Assembly: GCF_019049755.1 (NCBI RefSeq)
Contig: NZ_JAFMOS010000622.1
Location: forward strand, 1-34,489
Length of the DNA: 34,489 bases
Source: Rahnella perminowiae
Lineage (GTDB): Bacteria > Pseudomonadota > Gammaproteobacteria > Enterobacterales > Enterobacteriaceae
Direction: 5' to 3'
Part shown: positions 6,699 through 16,796 of the stretch, piece after piece
How positions within the stretch are numbered: the stretch's first letter is position 1
Layout: each line of letters starts with the position of its first letter
Program-made: the position numbers and the translations under genes
Notes under the pieces: model-generated
The model's database searches: none
Told to the model about the DNA's origin: nothing
Seen by the model: the letters and a program-made list of their open reading frames with translations, nothing else

Positions 6699-9251
6699 AT
6701 GAGCAAAGTCAGAATCGCGATGATTGGCAACGGCATGGTCGGCCATCGCTTTATCGAAGATTTACTGGATAAAGCAGAACCGGATCAGTTCGATATCACG
6801 GTGTTTTGTGAAGAGCCGCGCGTGGCCTATGACCGCGTCCATCTTTCCTCTTATTTTTCCCACCATACTGCGGAAGAGCTTTCACTGGTTCGCGAAGGAT
6901 TTTACGAAAAGCATCATGTTAATGTGCTGATTGGCGAAAGGGCAATTACGCTCAACCGCAGTGAAAAAGTCATTCACTCCAGCAGCGGTCGCACGGTGTA
7001 TTACGACAAACTGATTATTGCTACCGGCTCCTATCCGTGGGTGCCGCCGATTACCGGTTCTGATGGTCAGGATTGCTTCGTTTACCGCACCATTGAAGAC
7101 TTACATGCCATCGAGGCCTGTGCCCGTCGCAGTAAACGCGGTGCGGTGGTCGGGGGCGGTTTGCTCGGCCTCGAAGCAGCCGGGGCACTGAAAAACCTTG
7201 GCGTAGAAACGCACGTTGTCGAATTTGCGCCTGGCCTGATGGCGGAACAGCTTGATACACAGGGTGGCAGCCAGCTTCGTCAGAAAATCGAAAGCATGGG
7301 CGTACGCGTTCATACCGCCAAAAATACGCGCCAGATTGTTCAGGGCGGCAGTGCTGCCCGTAAAACAATGGAATTTGCCGACGGTACTTTCCTCGAAGTC
7401 GATTTCATCGTGTTCTCCACCGGTATCCGACCGCAGGACAAACTGGCACGTCAGTGCGATCTGCAGATCGCCCCGCGCGGCGGCATCGTGATTAATGATC
7501 AGTGCCAGACCAGTGACCCGGACGTCTATGCCATCGGCGAATGTGCCTCGTGGAATCAGCGGACTTTTGGACTGGTCGCGCCGGGTTACAAAATGGCGCA
7601 GGTCACCGCCGACCATTTGCTTGGTCGCGATAACGCTTTCACGGGTGCCGACATGAGCGCCAAACTGAAACTGTTAGGCGTCGATGTGGCCGGTATCGGC
7701 GACGCCCATGCCCGTACGCCAGGCGCGCGCAGCTATGTCTATCTGGATGAAACCAAAGCATTGTATAAACGCCTGGTCGTCAGCGAAGATAATAAAACGC
7801 TGCTTGGCGCAGTGCTGGTCGGCGACACCAGTGATTACGGCAATCTGCTGCAACGGGTACTGAACAGTATTCCTTTGCCGGAAAATCCGGATGCGCTGAT
7901 CCTGCCCGCTCATGCAGGCAGTGGCGGCGCAGTGATGGGCACTGATGCCCTGCCGGAAAGCGCACAAATCTGTTCGTGTTTTGACGTCACCAAAGGCGAT
8001 ATCATCAAAGCAGTTCAGGGTGGCTGTCTTACCGTGGCGGCGCTGAAATCAGCAACGAAAGCTGGCACTGGCTGTGGCGGCTGTATTCCGCTGGTGACGC
8101 AGATACTGAATGCCGAACTCAGCAAACAAGGCATCGAAGTTAACCATCATCTTTGCGAACACTTCGCGTATTCGCGGCAGGAGCTTTATCACCTGATCCG
8201 CGTTGAAGGCATCCGCTCATTCAACGATTTGCTGAATAAATACGGCAAAGGCTACGGCTGTGAAGTCTGTAAACCAACCGTCGGCTCGCTGCTGGCCTCC
8301 TGCTGGAATGATTACGTGCTGAAATCGCAGCACACACCGTTGCAGGACACCAATGATGTGTTTCTCGCCAACATGCAAAAAGACGGCACCTATTCCGTTA
8401 TACCGCGTTCGCCGGGTGGTGAAATCACGCCGCAAGGCTTGCAGGCAATAGGTGAAATCGCGGCTGAGTACAATCTCTACACTAAGATTACCGGTTCACA
8501 GCGTATCGGCATGTTCGGCGCGCAAAAAGACGATTTACCGGCCATCTGGCAGAAACTGATCAGTGCCGGATTCGAAACCGGTCAGGCGTACGCCAAAGCC
8601 CTGCGCATGGCGAAAACCTGCGTTGGCAGCACCTGGTGCCGTTATGGTGTGGGCGACAGCCTCGGTTTCGGCATCAGCCTGGAAAACCGCTACAAAGGCA
8701 TCCGTACCCCGCATAAAATGAAATTCGGCGTATCCGGCTGTACCCGTGAATGCTCTGAAGCACAGGGCAAAGATGTCGGGATTATCGCGACAGAAAACGG
8801 CTGGAATCTTTATGTCTGCGGCAACGGTGGCATGAAACCACGGCACGGTGATTTACTGGCCGCCGATCTGGATAATGACACCCTGCTGCGTTATCTCGAC
8901 CGTTTCATGATGTTCTACATCCGCACCGCCGATAAGCTGCAACGCACCTCGGTCTGGATGGATAACCTCGAAGGCGGTATCGGCTACCTGCGCAAAGTCA
9001 TCATCGATAACAAACTGGGGCTTAACGATCAACTGGAAGCCGAACTGGCACGCCTGCGTGAATCGGCCGTTTGCGAGTGGCAGGAAACCCTGAACGACCC
9101 GGCTGCGCAAACCCGCTTCAGCCATTTTATCAACAGCAGCCAGCGTGACCCGAACGTGCAGTTTGTCGGTGAGCGTCAGCAGCATCGTCCGGCGCGTCCC
9201 GACGAGCGTATTCCGGTGAGACAAATCGCCGGCGGGGAGGAAGTATTATGA
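6699..9251 (+). CDS. nirB: NADH-dependent nitrite reductase, large subunit NirB
   Basis: An 850-residue cytoplasmic enzyme (E. coli about 847) that reduces nitrite to ammonium with NADH. Domains in order: an FAD-binding fold starting MIGNGMVG (residues 8-15); an NAD-binding GGGLLGLEAAG segment (152-162); a BFD-like [2Fe-2S] domain with Cys425, Cys427, Cys459 and Cys462; a further cysteine pair at 521/524; and the sulfite/nitrite reductase half. In that half, Cys641-x5-Cys647 and Cys681-x3-Cys685 bind the [4Fe-4S]-siroheme centre. All expected cysteines are present, so it looks functional. It is the first gene of an operon behind an FNR/NarL promoter and overlaps nirD by 4 bases (ATGA), implying translational coupling. 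CysG, encoded just downstream, makes its siroheme. Confidence 0.97.
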   Translation: MSKVRIAMIGNGMVGHRFIEDLLDKAEPDQFDITVFCEEPRVAYDRVHLSSYFSHHTAEELSLVREGFYEKHHVNVLIGERAITLNRSEKVIHSSSGRTVYYDKLIIATGSYPWVPPITGSDGQDCFVYRTIEDLHAIEACARRSKRGAVVGGGLLGLEAAGALKNLGVETHVVEFAPGLMAEQLDTQGGSQLRQKIESMGVRVHTAKNTRQIVQGGSAARKTMEFADGTFLEVDFIVFSTGIRPQDKLARQCDLQIAPRGGIVINDQCQTSDPDVYAIGECASWNQRTFGLVAPGYKMAQVTADHLLGRDNAFTGADMSAKLKLLGVDVAGIGDAHARTPGARSYVYLDETKALYKRLVVSEDNKTLLGAVLVGDTSDYGNLLQRVLNSIPLPENPDALILPAHAGSGGAVMGTDALPESAQICSCFDVTKGDIIKAVQGGCLTVAALKSATKAGTGCGGCIPLVTQILNAELSKQGIEVNHHLCEHFAYSRQELYHLIRVEGIRSFNDLLNKYGKGYGCEVCKPTVGSLLASCWNDYVLKSQHTPLQDTNDVFLANMQKDGTYSVIPRSPGGEITPQGLQAIGEIAAEYNLYTKITGSQRIGMFGAQKDDLPAIWQKLISAGFETGQAYAKALRMAKTCVGSTWCRYGVGDSLGFGISLENRYKGIRTPHKMKFGVSGCTRECSEAQGKDVGIIATENGWNLYVCGNGGMKPRHGDLLAADLDNDTLLRYLDRFMMFYIRTADKLQRTSVWMDNLEGGIGYLRKVIIDNKLGLNDQLEAELARLRESAVCEWQETLNDPAAQTRFSHFINSSQRDPNVQFVGERQQHRPARPDERIPVRQIAGGEEVL

Positions 9252-9598
9252 ACCAGTGGTTAACACTTTGTTCCGTCGACCAGATCTTACCCGCCTGCGG
9301 TGTATGCGCGCTGGCAGGCGATCAGCAGGTTGCGCTATTCCGTCCTTACGCTGATGAGCAGATTTTTGCCCTGTCGAACATTGACCCGTTTGCACAGGCC
9401 AGCGTGCTGTCACGGGGGATTATCGCAGAACATCAGGGCGAGCTGTGGGTCGCCAGTCCGCTAAAAAAACAGCATTTTCGTCTGACCGACGGAGTCTGCA
9501 TGGAAGACGAACAGTATTCAGTTCCGGCTTACGAGGTCCGTGTACAGAACGGCAATGTGGAAATCAATACCGCCAGCCTTCGGTCTGTAGCCGGCTAA
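9248..9598 (+). CDS. nirD: Nitrite reductase small subunit NirD
   Basis: A 116-residue Rieske-like small subunit of the NADH nitrite reductase (E. coli NirD is 108). It has the Rieske-type fold sequence (LFRPYADEQIFALSNIDPF) but lacks the paired Cys/His cluster ligands, as is normal for NirD. It stabilises NirB or supports its activity in the cytoplasm. GGGGAGGAAG precedes the ATG inside the end of nirB, and the two genes overlap by 4 bases. In E. coli nirC (nitrite transporter) follows; here only a 75-base gap with a hairpin separates nirD from cysG, so nirC is absent at this position. Confidence 0.95.
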   Translation: MNQWLTLCSVDQILPACGVCALAGDQQVALFRPYADEQIFALSNIDPFAQASVLSRGIIAEHQGELWVASPLKKQHFRLTDGVCMEDEQYSVPAYEVRVQNGNVEINTASLRSVAG

Positions 9599-9612
9599 AC
9601 TGCACGCCTTCC

Positions 9613-9632
9613 ACGCCGCCTCCGGGCGGCGT
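9613..9632 (+). terminator. Probable attenuating terminator between nirD and cysG
   Basis: An 8-bp stem (ACGCCGCC/GGCGGCGT) with the loop TCCG is followed by TTATTATCTGTT. The tail is T-rich but interrupted, so partial termination after nirD with some read-through to cysG is likely. Confidence 0.6.
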
Positions 9633-9673
9633 TATTATCTGTTCCGCCACATCAGTTTGATAGAGAAGCGTCC

Positions 9674-11068
9674 ATGGATTATTTGCCCCTCTTTTGTCAG
9701 TTAAAAAACAGAGCCTGTTTACTGGTTGGTGCCGGTGATGTTGCTGAACGTAAAGCGCGTCTGCTGCTGGAAGCTGGCGCAGAACTGACGGTGAATGCCC
9801 TCACCTTTACGCCGCAATTTCAGATGTGGGCAGACGAAGGTAAAGTCCGCCTGTTACGCGGTGAATTCTCACCACTGCTGGTGGATGAAAAATGGCTGGT
9901 GGTCGCCGCGACCAATTCCGACCTGGTAAATCAGGAAGTCAGCGAAGCCGCAGATCACCGGCGCGTGTTCTGTAACGTGGTCGATGCACCGGAAAGTGCC
10001 AGCGTGATTATGCCGTCAATCATTGACCGTTCTCCGCTGATGATCGCCGTGTCTTCCGGCGGCAATGCGCCGGTGCTGGCGCGTTTACTGCGCGAACGTC
10101 TGGAGTCCATTCTGCCGCAGCATCTGGGCAAACTGGCGCAGATTTCGGGCGGATTGCGGGCGCGGGTCAAGACATGCTTCCCTGATGCCTCCGAGCGCCG
10201 TCGCTGGTGGGAAAAACTGTTTAACCATCATCGCCTGGCGCAGTCGCTGGCGAATAATGACACTGCGCAATCCCATGAATATCTTGAAGCATTATTCCAT
10301 GAACCCGTGGATAAACATGGCGAGGTCATTCTGGTCGGTGCCGGACCGGGCGATGCCGGATTACTGACACTCAAAGGCTTGCAGCAAATGCAACTGGCCG
10401 ATGTGGTGGTTTACGACCGTCTGGTTTCCGACAGTGTGCTGAATCTGGTTCGTCGTGACGCAGAGCGGATTTTCGTGGGCAAGTGCGCGGGACATCATTG
10501 TGTACCGCAGGAAAGCATCAATAAAATCCTGCTGGAACAGGCCCAGATGGGCAAACGCGTTGTCCGGCTGAAAGGGGGCGATCCCTTTATCTTTGGTCGT
10601 GGTGGCGAAGAACTGGAAGCGCTGAAAGCCGCAGGCATCGCATTTTCCGTGGTGCCGGGCATCACGGCGGCCTCCGGTTGCTCCGCTTACAGTGGCATTC
10701 CGCTGACCCACCGCGACCATGCACAAAGCGTGCGGCTGATCACCGGTCATGCGAAGCAGGACGGCATTGTGGACTGGGCCTGCATGGCGCAAAGCCAGCA
10801 AACGCTGGTGTTTTATATGGGGCTCACGCAGGCCGGAGAGATTCAGCGCCGTCTGCTGGAAAATGGTCTGGCTGCAGAAACACCTGTCGCACTGGTAGAA
10901 AATGGCACCAGCCAGCAACAGCGGGTGGTGACAGGGACGCTCACAGAGCTCGATAAGCTGGCGAAAGAGGTGCACAGTCCCAGTCTGATTATTGTCGGCA
11001 GCGTGGTGAGCTTACGTCAGAAACTTAACTGGTTTGCCAGCGAAACCGTGGTGGTACAACAGAATTGA
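9674..11068 (+). CDS. cysG: Siroheme synthase CysG (methyltransferase/dehydrogenase/ferrochelatase)
   Basis: A 464-residue trifunctional enzyme (E. coli 457) that converts uroporphyrinogen III to siroheme, the cofactor of NirB and sulfite reductase. The N-terminal half is the precorrin-2 dehydrogenase/ferrochelatase: an NAD-binding [16 protein letters not shown] segment (16-31), Asp104 in VVDAPES and Ser128 in SSGG. The C-terminal half, from about residue 218, is the SAM-dependent uroporphyrinogen III methyltransferase, with [15 protein letters not shown] (221-235), [16 protein letters not shown] and a GITAASG stretch. The start at 9674 has an AGAGAAG site upstream and gives the family N-terminus MDYLPLF. 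It is the third gene of the nir group and is partly insulated by a hairpin. Its stop is followed by a strong bidirectional terminator shared with trpS. Confidence 0.97.
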   Translation: MDYLPLFCQLKNRACLLVGAGDVAERKARLLLEAGAELTVNALTFTPQFQMWADEGKVRLLRGEFSPLLVDEKWLVVAATNSDLVNQEVSEAADHRRVFCNVVDAPESASVIMPSIIDRSPLMIAVSSGGNAPVLARLLRERLESILPQHLGKLAQISGGLRARVKTCFPDASERRRWWEKLFNHHRLAQSLANNDTAQSHEYLEALFHEPVDKHGEVILVGAGPGDAGLLTLKGLQQMQLADVVVYDRLVSDSVLNLVRRDAERIFVGKCAGHHCVPQESINKILLEQAQMGKRVVRLKGGDPFIFGRGGEELEALKAAGIAFSVVPGITAASGCSAYSGIPLTHRDHAQSVRLITGHAKQDGIVDWACMAQSQQTLVFYMGLTQAGEIQRRLLENGLAAETPVALVENGTSQQQRVVTGTLTELDKLAKEVHSPSLIIVGSVVSLRQKLNWFASETVVVQQN

Positions 11069-11096
11069 GCACACCGCTTTCCTGAGGTCTTAAAGC

Positions 11097-11128
11097 AAAA
11101 AACCACGTCCGCAGACGTGGTTTTGATT
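11097..11128. terminator. Bidirectional terminator between cysG and trpS
   Basis: An 11-bp perfect stem (AAAACCACGTC/GACGTGGTTTT, loop CGCA) is flanked by A-runs on the left and T-runs on the right. It can therefore end cysG transcripts on the plus strand and the convergent aroK-to-trpS transcripts on the minus strand. Confidence 0.9.
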
Positions 11129-11146
11129 TAACAATCGAAGTAGAAA

Positions 11147-12163
11147 TTATGGAAGCGTGACGAAGCCAATCGCTTCATAAGCTTTCTTCAGTGTCACGCT
11201 TGCACGGGCGCGGGCTTTCTCAGCGCCCTCTTTCATTACCTGTTGCAGATAAGCCTCGTCGCTGCGGAAACGGTTAAAACGTTCCTGCACGTCGGTCAGC
11301 ATGCCTGAAACCGCTTCGGCAACCGCACCTTTCAGATGACCATACATCTGGCCTTCGAATTCCGCTTCCAGCTCCGGAATGCCTTTGCCGGTCACACCGG
11401 AAAGAATATCCAGCAGGTTAGAAACACCCGGCTTGTTTTTAATATCGTAACGGATGACAGGCGGCTCTTCAGAATCCGTCATCGCGCTTTTAATCTTCTT
11501 GGTCACCGCTTTTGGATCTTCCAGCAGGCCGATCACGTTTTTACGGTTGTCATCCGACTTAGACATCTTCTTGGTCGGTTCCTGCAATGACATAACCCGC
11601 GCACCGGATTTCGGAATAAACGGCTCCGGCACAGTAAATACATCGCCATACAACGCGTTGAAACGGCTGGCAATATCTCGGCTGAGTTCCAGGTGCTGTT
11701 TCTGATCTTCACCGACCGGTACCTGATGGGTCTGGTACAGCAAAATATCCGCCGCCATCAATACCGGATAATCGAACAGACCAGCGGTAATGCTTTCGCT
11801 GTTGGATGTCTCATAGCGCGCAGATTTATCTTTGAACTGCGTCATACGGCCCAGCTCACCGAAATAGGTATAGCAGTTCAGCGCCCAGCTTAGCTGGGTA
11901 TGTTCAGGAACATGAGACTGCACGAAGACAGTACTTTTCTTCGGATCAATACCGACCGCCAGATACAGCGCCAGCGTATCGAGGGTTGCTTTACGCAACT
12001 TCTCCGCATCCTGACGTACGGTGATCGCGTGCAAATCGACGATACAGTAAATGCATTCGTAATCGTCCTGCATTTTGACCCATTGACGCAGCGCACCCAT
12101 GTAGTTGCCAATGGTCAATTCGCCGGAGGGCTGTGCGCCACTAAATACGATGGGTTTACTCAT
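11147..12163 (-). CDS. trpS: Tryptophanyl-tRNA synthetase TrpS
   Basis: A class I aminoacyl-tRNA synthetase of 338 residues (E. coli 334) that charges tRNA-Trp. The HIGH-type motif is TIGN at 17-20, following [13 protein letters not shown] at 151-154 and KMSKS at 199-203 complete the catalytic site. The gene is last in the minus-strand housekeeping operon. Its ATG lies one base past the gph stop, so translation is probably coupled. A strong terminator follows about 20 bases after its stop. Confidence 0.97.
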   Translation of the reverse strand: MSKPIVFSGAQPSGELTIGNYMGALRQWVKMQDDYECIYCIVDLHAITVRQDAEKLRKATLDTLALYLAVGIDPKKSTVFVQSHVPEHTQLSWALNCYTYFGELGRMTQFKDKSARYETSNSESITAGLFDYPVLMAADILLYQTHQVPVGEDQKQHLELSRDIASRFNALYGDVFTVPEPFIPKSGARVMSLQEPTKKMSKSDDNRKNVIGLLEDPKAVTKKIKSAMTDSEEPPVIRYDIKNKPGVSNLLDILSGVTGKGIPELEAEFEGQMYGHLKGAVAEAVSGMLTDVQERFNRFRSDEAYLQQVMKEGAEKARARASVTLKKAYEAIGFVTLP

Positions 12164-12164
12164 T

Positions 12165-12863
12165 TTATGCTTCCTGATCTTTTAAAGATGACAGCCCTAA
12201 CGTGGGCAAAAGGTCGGCGAAATTATCCAGTACGCGATCGGGTTTGGTCAGCGCGATAGTTTCACCGTAGTTATAGCCATAAGTCATGCCCACACACGGA
12301 CAGCCAGCGGCTTGTGCAGCGTGAATATCATTGCGGGAATCCCCCACAAAGACCATTTCACTGGCACGCAATCCAAGCAGTGCCAGCGTCATATAGACCG
12401 GCGCCGGATGCGGTTTTTTCGCCACGACATCATCACCGCCAATCACGACCGTGAAATAGCTGTCGATGCCTAACGATTGCAGTAAAGGCGCAATGAAAGG
12501 CGTCGGTTTGTTGGTCACCAGCCCCATGGGCATGCCTGTGGCTGCCAATGCTGCCAGCGTCTCTTTGACTTGTGGGTATAAGCGGCTGCCACCTGCGGCG
12601 GTATCGGCATAATAATGATCAAATTTATCGCGCACCGTCTGCAGGAAAGCTGGCGATAAATCGCCTCCGGCCCAGCGGACGGCACGTTCTACCATGACAT
12701 CAGCGCCATTGCCAATCCAGGTACTAAGACGCTCAACGCCTGCGGCAGGTAAACTGAAATCACGCAGCGCCATATCCATCGCTTCGGTGAGACCTGGCGC
12801 GCTATCGACCAGCGTACCGTCGAGATCAAAACCTAAACCGCGCGCCTCAAGGAGCTCAGACAT
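12165..12863 (-). CDS. gph: Phosphoglycolate phosphatase Gph
   Basis: A 232-residue HAD-superfamily phosphatase that removes phosphate from 2-phosphoglycolate, a product of oxidative DNA repair. The HAD motifs are visible: the nucleophile segment [10 protein letters not shown] (Asp13, Asp15), [15 protein letters not shown] and [11 protein letters not shown]. The ATG at 12863 is preferred over a GTG seven codons upstream because AAGG lies six bases before it and the overlap with rpe is then a usual 8 bases. The internal cap region is shorter than in E. coli Gph (252 residues), with no sign of a frameshift. It sits between rpe and trpS as in E. coli. Confidence 0.94.
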   Translation of the reverse strand: MSELLEARGLGFDLDGTLVDSAPGLTEAMDMALRDFSLPAAGVERLSTWIGNGADVMVERAVRWAGGDLSPAFLQTVRDKFDHYYADTAAGGSRLYPQVKETLAALAATGMPMGLVTNKPTPFIAPLLQSLGIDSYFTVVIGGDDVVAKKPHPAPVYMTLALLGLRASEMVFVGDSRNDIHAAQAAGCPCVGMTYGYNYGETIALTKPDRVLDNFADLLPTLGLSSLKDQEA

Positions 12864-13533
12864 GCGAGACCTTAGCCAGTTCACTGCGCATATGGTCGAT
12901 CACCGTACGGTAATCCGGCTGATTAAAGATAGCGGAACCGGCGACAAACATATCTGCACCCGCTGCGGCGATTTCACCGATATTTTCGGCCTTCACTCCG
13001 CCATCAACTTCCAGACGAATGTCATAACCGCTGGCGTCAATGATCTTGCGAACCTGACGCAGTTTATCCAGTGTGCCCGGAATAAACGACTGACCTCCGA
13101 AGCCTGGATTCACCGACATCAGCAGGATCACGTCGAGTTTATCCATCACGTATTCGAGATAGCTCAGGGAGGTCGCCGGGTTAAACACCAGACCAGCTTT
13201 ACAGCCATGGCTTTTAATCAGCTGCAGTGAGCGGTCAACATGTTCAGACGCTTCGGGATGGAAGGTAATGTAAGAGGCACCGGCTTCGGCAAAATCCGGG
13301 ATCAGGCGATCAACCGGTTTAACCATCAGATGAACATCAATAGGTGCGGTAATGCCGTAGTTACGCAACGATTTAAGAATGGCTGGCCCCATCGTCAGAT
13401 TGGGAACGTAGTGGTTATCCATCACATCAAAATGGACAACATCTCCGCCCGCTTCCAGGGCTTTGGCTGTATCTTCACCCAGACGGGCAAAATCAGCAGA
13501 CAGAATGGACGGTGCAATCAAAAACTGTTTCAT
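12856..13533 (-). CDS. rpe: Ribulose-phosphate 3-epimerase Rpe
   Basis: A 225-residue TIM-barrel epimerase, the same length as in E. coli, interconverting ribulose 5-phosphate and xylulose 5-phosphate in the pentose phosphate pathway. Metal and catalytic residues include His34 and Asp36 in [14 protein letters not shown] and the Asp in EVDGGVK. The phosphate-binding GSAIF segment is near the C-terminus. Start choice: the ATG at 13533 ([11 protein letters not shown]) has GGAG about 7 bases upstream and matches the family; a start four codons earlier is possible but has no site. Its 3' end overlaps gph by 8 bases. Confidence 0.96.
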   Translation of the reverse strand: MKQFLIAPSILSADFARLGEDTAKALEAGGDVVHFDVMDNHYVPNLTMGPAILKSLRNYGITAPIDVHLMVKPVDRLIPDFAEAGASYITFHPEASEHVDRSLQLIKSHGCKAGLVFNPATSLSYLEYVMDKLDVILLMSVNPGFGGQSFIPGTLDKLRQVRKIIDASGYDIRLEVDGGVKAENIGEIAAAGADMFVAGSAIFNQPDYRTVIDHMRSELAKVSHV

Positions 13534-13583
13534 CCGCTTCTCCAAACGATAGGTTTACCCGATGATCACCGGCTGACCGGCCA

Positions 13584-14399
13584 TCAGCGATATAGCGCTA
13601 AAAGTTCATTCACCATGCTGCGCTGGGCAACTTTACTGCTGATAGTACGGCGCGCTGACACACGGTGCAGCTGTTTCGCCTGAGCGTACCATTCCAGCGT
13701 CAGAGGTGTTTCGTGGTTGGAAATCAGCACCGGCACATCGTTCTCATTAGAAAGCTGATACGCCAGACGAGCCAGGTTGCGCTGATCATCCATGCTAAAA
13801 CTGTTGGTGTGGTACGCCGTAAAATTTGCTGTCGCAGAAAGCGGGGCATAAGGCGGATCACAATAAACCACCGAGCCAGACTGTGCTTTCAGCAAGGTGT
13901 CCTGGTAATGCTCACAAACAAATACCGCATGCTTCGCTTTTTCAGCAAACCAGTAGAGTTCTTCTTCAGGGAAATACGGCTTTTTATAACGCCCGAAAGG
14001 CACATTAAACGCGCCACTGAGATTATAACGACACAGGCCGTTGTAACAATGGCGGTTAAGATAGAGGAAAAGTACCGAACGACGATAAATATCGCTGCTG
14101 GCATTAAACTCAGCCCTCAGGACGTAAAAACGATCTGATTCGTTAAACTCTGGCGTGAACAGCACACGTGCATCACGCACGAATTCTTCAGTGCGTGTCT
14201 TCACAATGTTGTAGAGATTGATCAGGTCGTTGTTGATATCCGCCAGAATATAAGCGTCATACTCGGTATTCAAAAATACCGAGCCCGCGCCAACAAAAGG
14301 CTCAATCAGACAATCTCCCACCGGAAGATGACGTTTGATGTCATCAATCAGCGGGTATTTGCCGCCAGCCCACTTCAAAAACGCGCGGTTCTTCTTCAT
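13584..14399 (-). CDS. dam: DNA adenine methylase Dam
   Basis: A 271-residue orphan methyltransferase (E. coli Dam is 278) that methylates adenine in GATC, guiding mismatch repair, replication timing and gene regulation. The SAM-binding segment is FLKWAGGKYPLIDDI near residues 7-21 and FVGAGS at 35-40. The catalytic motif IV, DPPY, is at 181-184 after VVYC. The Arg/Lys-rich N-terminus and the NRHCYNGLCRYN DNA-contact segment are typical. It lies between damX and rpe as in E. coli, with an 80-base leader containing a 7-bp inverted repeat. It shows no sign of degradation. Confidence 0.96.
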   Translation of the reverse strand: MKKNRAFLKWAGGKYPLIDDIKRHLPVGDCLIEPFVGAGSVFLNTEYDAYILADINNDLINLYNIVKTRTEEFVRDARVLFTPEFNESDRFYVLRAEFNASSDIYRRSVLFLYLNRHCYNGLCRYNLSGAFNVPFGRYKKPYFPEEELYWFAEKAKHAVFVCEHYQDTLLKAQSGSVVYCDPPYAPLSATANFTAYHTNSFSMDDQRNLARLAYQLSNENDVPVLISNHETPLTLEWYAQAKQLHRVSARRTISSKVAQRSMVNELLALYR

Positions 14400-14417
14400 G
14401 CCGTCAGTTAGCTACTT

Positions 14418-14443
14418 ATACAATTCACAGCCGCGGATTGTAT
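14418..14443 (-). repeat. Inverted repeat upstream of dam
   Basis: ATACAAT and ATTGTAT form a perfect 7-bp inverted repeat with a 12-base GC-rich loop (CCGCGG inside), about 18 bases before the dam start. There is no T-run to make it a terminator. It could be a leader hairpin or overlap a local dam promoter. Confidence 0.4.
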
Positions 14444-14479
14444 CCTGTTTTTAGACAGCAAATCGCGTTGAGATCAGTT

Positions 14480-15529
14480 TCATTTTTTCAGGTCTTGCTG
14501 TACCTGATGTACAGGTTTGACCCACGGTTTTTTAGCCTGAACTTCCGCAGGCAGACTGGAAATAGCACGTTTGGCCTCTGCAGAAGAAGCATAGTTACCA
14601 CTTACCAGTACAAACCACGGCTTCCCTTCGCGGGCGGTCTGATAAACCAAATAATTTTTCAGGCCCTGCTGTTTTGCAAACGCATTCAGTGTATTGGACT
14701 GAGAAGCACCGCTCAGTTGCAGGGTAAAGTGCGTACCTGGTGCAGACTTAATGCCCGACATGCTACCAGAAGCTGCGGCCGGTGCAGATGCAACCGGAGC
14801 AGATGATGCAGTGGACTTCGTTACCGGCGTTTTCGCTGTATGCGATGCCGTAGCGGCTGTTTTATGCTCAGCAGGCTTCGAAGTATGAGCAGGTTGCGCA
14901 TTTCGCGAAGCTTGCGCAGGGCGTGTATGAGTGGCTGACGGCTGAGAACCTGCCGGGGCCTGAGTACGTGCAGAACCATTAACGGTTGCGGGTGCGGTCG
15001 GCAAAGAAGTCAGTGACTGAGCTGCGGGTGCCATGCTGCCTTGTGCCACACCATCGACCTGATTTTGCTGAGAAGAGAGCGCATCACTCATATCACCCGG
15101 CAAATCGACACGTTCTTTCGCCTGACCATTATCCGGAACAGGCTGAGCTTCGGTTGGTGTCGGGGAAACTGGCGGTAAACCGATACTCTTCGGTTGCTGG
15201 CCATCGGCTGGCTGCTGACCGTCTATGGCTTGCGCTGTATTGGCCTGAGCCTGAGCAGAAGGCTGAGCAGGTGCCGCCGCATCATTACCCGCGAGACTAA
15301 TGTCTTTCGGACCATTGTTCTGCTGAGCAGGCTGGCTGGAGGAAGATGACTTCATGGCAGAGCCGATACCGACAATCAGCAATACCAGCACCACAATACC
15401 GATGCCGATCATCACGTACTGACGGGATACCGCAACTTTTGGAATGGAAGGAGACGGTTTGCGCGCGCGCGGTGGGCGGCGATCGCTGGTGTCTGGTTTG
15501 AGATCGTCTTCCGGTGTTAAATCATCCAT
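14480..15529 (-). CDS. damX: Cell division protein DamX (SPOR domain)
   Basis: A 349-residue bitopic inner-membrane protein. The N-terminal 36 residues are cytoplasmic, one membrane segment spans about 38-58, and a long Pro/Ala/Gln/Ser/Thr-rich periplasmic linker leads to a C-terminal SPOR domain (about 262-345, starting SAPGTHFTLQL and containing WFVLVSGNYASSAEA). SPOR domains bind denuded glycan strands at the septum, so DamX works at the division site. E. coli DamX is 428 residues; here the cytoplasmic part lacks most of the long acidic stretch and the linker is shorter, so this is a compact version. It sits between aroB and dam as usual. A 7-bp hairpin lies in its leader. Confidence 0.93.
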   Translation of the reverse strand: MDDLTPEDDLKPDTSDRRPPRARKPSPSIPKVAVSRQYVMIGIGIVVLVLLIVGIGSAMKSSSSSQPAQQNNGPKDISLAGNDAAAPAQPSAQAQANTAQAIDGQQPADGQQPKSIGLPPVSPTPTEAQPVPDNGQAKERVDLPGDMSDALSSQQNQVDGVAQGSMAPAAQSLTSLPTAPATVNGSARTQAPAGSQPSATHTRPAQASRNAQPAHTSKPAEHKTAATASHTAKTPVTKSTASSAPVASAPAAASGSMSGIKSAPGTHFTLQLSGASQSNTLNAFAKQQGLKNYLVYQTAREGKPWFVLVSGNYASSAEAKRAISSLPAEVQAKKPWVKPVHQVQQDLKK

Positions 15530-15549
15530 CTAAAACCTCCAACCCGGCA

Positions 15550-15567
15550 AAAGCCTCAAGAGGCTTT
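15550..15567 (-). terminator. Weak hairpin between aroB and damX
   Basis: AAAGCCT and AGGCTTT form a 7-bp stem with loop CTTG on the minus strand, followed by TGCC rather than a T-run. It lies about 20 bases before the damX start. At best it is a partial attenuator or an RNA-processing or stability hairpin in the aroB-damX gap. Confidence 0.3.
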
Positions 15568-15656
15568 ACGCGGAGCAACTATCCTGACTAAAAATATAAA
15601 GCTTTGCTGGCAAACGTAAAATCGATCGTTATGTGGCCACCATGATGACCACTGTC

Positions 15657-16739
15657 TTAACGGCAATCTTCAATCGAAGCCAGCACCATTTCATGCGATA
15701 CGCCGGAGCGTACTTCCGACTGACCTATTGCTTTCGGCAAAACCAGACGCAGCTCGCCAGCCAGTACTTTCTTATCACGCATCATGTGCGGCAGATAGGA
15801 CTGCGCCTCCATAACTTCAGGGCCGGTCACAGGTAAACCCGCACGGGTCAGCAAAGTTTTTACCCGGGCTATGTCACCCAGACTGAACTGCCCAAGGCGA
15901 TGGGCCGTATAACAGGCCATCACCATACCGGCTGCCACAGCTTCGCCATGCAACCAGTTACCGTAACCCATTTCGGCTTCAATAGCATGGCCGTAAGTAT
16001 GGCCCAGATTCAGCAAGGCGCGCATGCCGTTTTCACGTTCATCGGCGGCCACAACCTCGGCTTTCAGCTCGCAGCAACGGCGGATGCAATACGCCAGCGC
16101 ATTCATATCCAGCGCCAGTAAAGCTTCCATGTTGTCTTCAAGCCAGACAAAGAAATCAGCATCCAGAATAATGCCGTATTTGATAACTTCTGCGAGACCC
16201 GAAGACATTTCACGGGCAGGCAGCGTTCGCAGACAGTCGAGATCAACCACTACCGACGCAGGCTGATAAAACGCGCCGATCATGTTTTTTCCGAGTGGAT
16301 GGTTTACCGCCGTTTTACCGCCAACGGAGGAGTCAACCTGAGAAAGCAGCGTGGTTGGCACCTGAACAAAGCGCACACCGCGCTGATAACTGGCTGCAGC
16401 GAAGCCGGTTAAATCACCGACGACGCCACCACCAAGGGCGATCAGAGTCGTATCACGTCCGTGCGGCTTTTTGAGCAACGCGGAGAACACATCATTGAGA
16501 ACAGTCAGGGATTTGTATTGTTCACCATCAGGCAAAATAACCTGATCAACACGAACGCCTGCCTGCTCCAGCACTGAACGAATAGCGTCCAGATAGAGAG
16601 GGGCCAGGGTTTCGTTGGTCACTATCATGACCTGATCGCCTGCCTTTACCGGCATAAAAGAAGCCGGATCGTGGAACAATCCGGCAGCAATCGTAATGGG
16701 GTAGCTACGCTCCCCTAACGTTACGGTAATCCTCTCCAT
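15657..16739 (-). CDS. aroB: 3-dehydroquinate synthase AroB
   Basis: A 360-residue NAD- and metal-dependent enzyme (E. coli 362) that cyclises DAHP to 3-dehydroquinate, the second step of the shikimate pathway. Typical segments are the NAD-binding [40 protein letters not shown], the metal-binding Glu in EVIKYG and the histidines in [13 protein letters not shown]. It lies 57 bases after aroK in the aroK-aroB-damX-dam-rpe-gph-trpS operon. All key residues are present. Confidence 0.97.
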   Translation of the reverse strand: MERITVTLGERSYPITIAAGLFHDPASFMPVKAGDQVMIVTNETLAPLYLDAIRSVLEQAGVRVDQVILPDGEQYKSLTVLNDVFSALLKKPHGRDTTLIALGGGVVGDLTGFAAASYQRGVRFVQVPTTLLSQVDSSVGGKTAVNHPLGKNMIGAFYQPASVVVDLDCLRTLPAREMSSGLAEVIKYGIILDADFFVWLEDNMEALLALDMNALAYCIRRCCELKAEVVAADERENGMRALLNLGHTYGHAIEAEMGYGNWLHGEAVAAGMVMACYTAHRLGQFSLGDIARVKTLLTRAGLPVTGPEVMEAQSYLPHMMRDKKVLAGELRLVLPKAIGQSEVRSGVSHEMVLASIEDCR

Positions 16740-16796
16740 GTCGTGCTCTGTGACCTTCTTTAACTGACACCCTCAGGCAATGATGAACACCAATAA

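Noticed and set aside
12864-12884. Upstream GTG start for gph adding seven residues
   Set aside because: No ribosome site, larger overlap with rpe, and the ATG at 12863 has AAGG at good spacing.
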